Below, in pieces: positions 62,662-64,000 of a stretch of 64,000 bases of DNA; position 1 is the stretch's first letter; each line of letters begins with the position of its first letter. Below the pieces are notes generated by a model, which had not been told where the DNA came from, ran no database searches, and was given only the letters and a program-made list of their open reading frames with translations. The DNA comes from Paenibacillus ihumii. Lineage in GTDB: Bacteria; Bacillota; Bacilli; Paenibacillales; Paenibacillaceae. Location of the stretch: NCBI RefSeq assembly GCF_001403875.1, contig NZ_LN884298.1, forward strand, positions 186,001-250,000, read 5' to 3'. The position numbers and the translations under genes are program-made.

Positions 62662-63501
62662 TTAATCAGCCAGGCGGTAGCCTACGCCGCGTACAGTCGC
62701 GATATAGGTCGGGTTAGCCGCCCGATCGCCAAGCTTCTTCCGCAAGCTCTTGATATGCACGTCAACCACGTTGCTGCCGCCCATGAAGGAGGTATCCCAC
62801 ACTTCTGCCAGGAGCTCCTCCCGGGACATGACGCTTCCTTCATGATCCACAAGCTTGATCAGCAGCTCGTATTCCGTCTTGGTTAGTTCGATGGCGGTCC
62901 CGTCGCGATAGACCTGCATTTTCCTGCGGTCGATCCACAGATCCTTGTAAATCACCGTGCCGGCTGTCGGCAGTGCAGAGGAGGCGGCTGGCCGATGATC
63001 GCTCGTGCGAATAATCCGCTGCACGTGGTAGAGCATCTCATTCGGCGATGCCGGCCAAACGAGCAGCTCCTGGTTCATCAGGCTCTGATCCATTTGCGAC
63101 AGCATCGCCTCATTCACTAGCAGCAAGGACGGAACGCCCTCCAGGTCCTGCAGCATCCGCTTCGAGACTAGCAGCGCCTCGTCACGGCTGCGATAGGCGG
63201 TCAGGTCAAAAATCACCAGATCTGCCGCCAACGCATTCCGTATGCCCTGCTCCCAATGATGGAACACCAGAACATCGAAGCAGCCCACGGACAAATCTCT
63301 CACCAGCTCATGAATCCCGCTTGGATAAGGGCTGACGAGAATAACGCGCTGCGTAATTGGACAGGCCTGAAGCTGACCGGAAGCCAACGGCCCCTCGCTG
63401 GAAGCAAGCTCTTCCCCGGGGTGTCTGAATGCCGTTGCTGTTGCCGCTCCCGTTGCCGCCCTGAGACTCCTCTTTATTTCTTCTGCCTGCATGCTGGGCA
63501 C
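62662..63501 (-). CDS. OmpR/PhoB-type transcriptional regulator with a degenerate receiver domain
   Basis: The C-terminal winged helix is canonical (IELTKTEYELLIKLVDHEGSVMSREELLAEVWD, NVVDVHIKSLRKKLGD, IATVRGVGYRL). The N-terminal half (about 50-165) resembles a receiver: the phospho-acceptor aspartate may be in DLVIFDLTAY, but the Thr/Ser switch and the conserved KP lysine are replaced (LLLVNEA, LVWPASPNE). No sensor kinase is adjacent. GTG at 63501 or ATG at 63492 starts inside the end of the perR-type gene, so the two are coupled. Confidence 0.85.
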   Translation of the reverse strand: MPSMQAEEIKRSLRAATGAATATAFRHPGEELASSEGPLASGQLQACPITQRVILVSPYPSGIHELVRDLSVGCFDVLVFHHWEQGIRNALAADLVIFDLTAYRSRDEALLVSKRMLQDLEGVPSLLLVNEAMLSQMDQSLMNQELLVWPASPNEMLYHVQRIIRTSDHRPAASSALPTAGTVIYKDLWIDRRKMQVYRDGTAIELTKTEYELLIKLVDHEGSVMSREELLAEVWDTSFMGGSNVVDVHIKSLRKKLGDRAANPTYIATVRGVGYRLAD

Positions 63502-63863
63502 ACCCCCCCAAATACAACATGGGCATGATGCACGTCATATCCGGTCTCCTTGGCTACATCGGCGCTCCAATCCTCGGGAACCTTCGACATGACCTCATCT
63601 ACTCTTCCGCATACCTCGCATAGAATATGCTGATGGTCGTCAAGCTTTGCGTCATAGCGGCTAGCAGCCTCGCCCAGCTTCAACTCGCGGATCAATTCCT
63701 TCTCCGTTAAATATCTAAGCGAATTATAGACCGTACCGTAAGCGAAGTTATACCCTTGCTCCACCAAACGGTTCATCACTTCCGCTGCTGTCGGATGATC
63801 ATTCGCATTGCGAACGACATCATAAACAGCTTTGCGCTGCGTCGTTAGATTTAGTGATTTCAT
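63474..63863 (-). CDS. perR: PerR-type Fur-family regulator
   Basis: A 129-aa Fur-family repressor: winged helix (LTTQRKAVYDVVRNANDHPTAAEVMNRL, NFAYGTVYNSLRYLTEKELI), structural zinc CEVCG ... CPACR, and regulatory metal ligands in RYDAKLDDHQHILC and GRVDEV. An aspartate in the last position is the PerR rather than Fur pattern, suggesting a peroxide sensor. The preferred start is the ATG at 63861-63863. The gene overlaps the following response regulator. Confidence 0.88.
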   Translation of the reverse strand: MKSLNLTTQRKAVYDVVRNANDHPTAAEVMNRLVEQGYNFAYGTVYNSLRYLTEKELIRELKLGEAASRYDAKLDDHQHILCEVCGRVDEVMSKVPEDWSADVAKETGYDVHHAHVVFGGVCPACRQKK

Positions 63864-63898
63864 ATATAGAATCATTCCTTATGATTTGTTTTTAGAAT

Positions 63899-63915
63899 TA
63901 GTATAAGTCTTATTA
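63899..63915. promoter_or_regulatory. PerR/Fur-like box at the perR promoter
   Basis: The minus strand reads TAATAAGACTTATACTA, about 11 of 14 positions of the Per box TTATAATnATTATAA. It overlaps the -10 box, consistent with autorepression. Confidence 0.55.
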
Positions 63916-63928
63916 CATGATACGTCAA
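63900..63928 (-). promoter_or_regulatory. Predicted promoter of the perR-type gene
   Basis: On the minus strand TTGACG (63923-63928), 17-bp spacer, TATACT (63900-63905). The start codon lies 37 bp downstream of the -10 box. Confidence 0.65.
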
Positions 63929-64000
63929 GACGGCGTTAAGACAGGTAGTGGCCACATCATGTTCCATTTTATGCAGACTCTGTATGGGAAGGCTGCCTCT

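Overview
The window looks like chromosome of a spore-forming Bacillales bacterium, most likely Paenibacillus or a close relative. The evidence is a Bacillus-type F1Fo ATP synthase operon, the sporulation gene spoIIR, strong AAGGAGG-type ribosome binding sites, frequent GTG/TTG starts, and a gene order (prfA-prmC-spoIIR-ywlC-mntP-ywlE-ywlG-glyA-upp-atp) that matches the prfA-to-atp segment of Bacillus subtilis. No rRNA, tRNA, CRISPR array, prophage or recognisable IS was seen.

Layout. About 1-11.6 kb (minus strand) is the conserved core: ATP synthase (atpA truncated by the window edge), mnaA, upp, glyA, ywlG, ywlE, mntP, a DUF72 gene, ywlC and spoIIR. A rodA-like gene follows. At 13.2-19.8 kb an operon interrupts the core: an FAD oxidoreductase, an IT-superfamily transporter, a lone hydantoinase/oxoprolinase A protein, an HExxH protein and a MurR/RpiR regulator. 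At 20.0-22.1 kb the core resumes with a broken prmC and prfA. At 22.6-29.3 kb there is an Fbp/Afu-type ABC importer with two Cof-type HAD phosphatases (one carrying an amber codon) and an MBL-fold hydrolase, divergent from a SorC/DeoR regulator. At 31.4-38.6 kb lie ychF, an ECF transporter (S, fused A-A', T), a damaged fni and a cardiolipin synthase. At 38.8-43.7 kb lie a TorD-type chaperone, mobA, an MFS transporter and a LacI regulator. At 45.7-48.9 kb lie glnS, DUF2164 and a GNAT protein. At 49.2-54.0 kb is a redox cluster: a molybdopterin oxidoreductase, a FocA/NirC channel and an NADH oxidase behind a promoter carrying Rex-like operators. At 54.4-56.2 kb is a Fur-controlled siderophore ATPase plus FhuF unit. 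The last 8 kb holds DUF3243, an M15 peptidase lipoprotein, a DEAD-box helicase, ThuA, HemD, a chemotaxis receptor, an atypical response regulator and a PerR-type regulator.

Three things stand out. First, two genes (ywlC, fni) are joined through back-to-back Tn5 mosaic ends, the signature of Nextera library sequence assembled into a contig. prmC and one HAD gene are also damaged, so the assembly should be treated with care. Second, the gene-poor gaps are rich in minisatellites with units of 10, 13, 15, 17, 38, about 107, about 116 and about 120 bp. They also hold two copies of a roughly 187-bp element built from four 25-bp half-palindromes in forward-forward-reverse-reverse order with conserved spacing. 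Third, several promoters have operators at telling positions: Rex-like at nox, Fur at the siderophore unit, PerR-like at perR, a palindrome at lacI, and RpiR-like plus cre-like sites at the hydantoinase operon.
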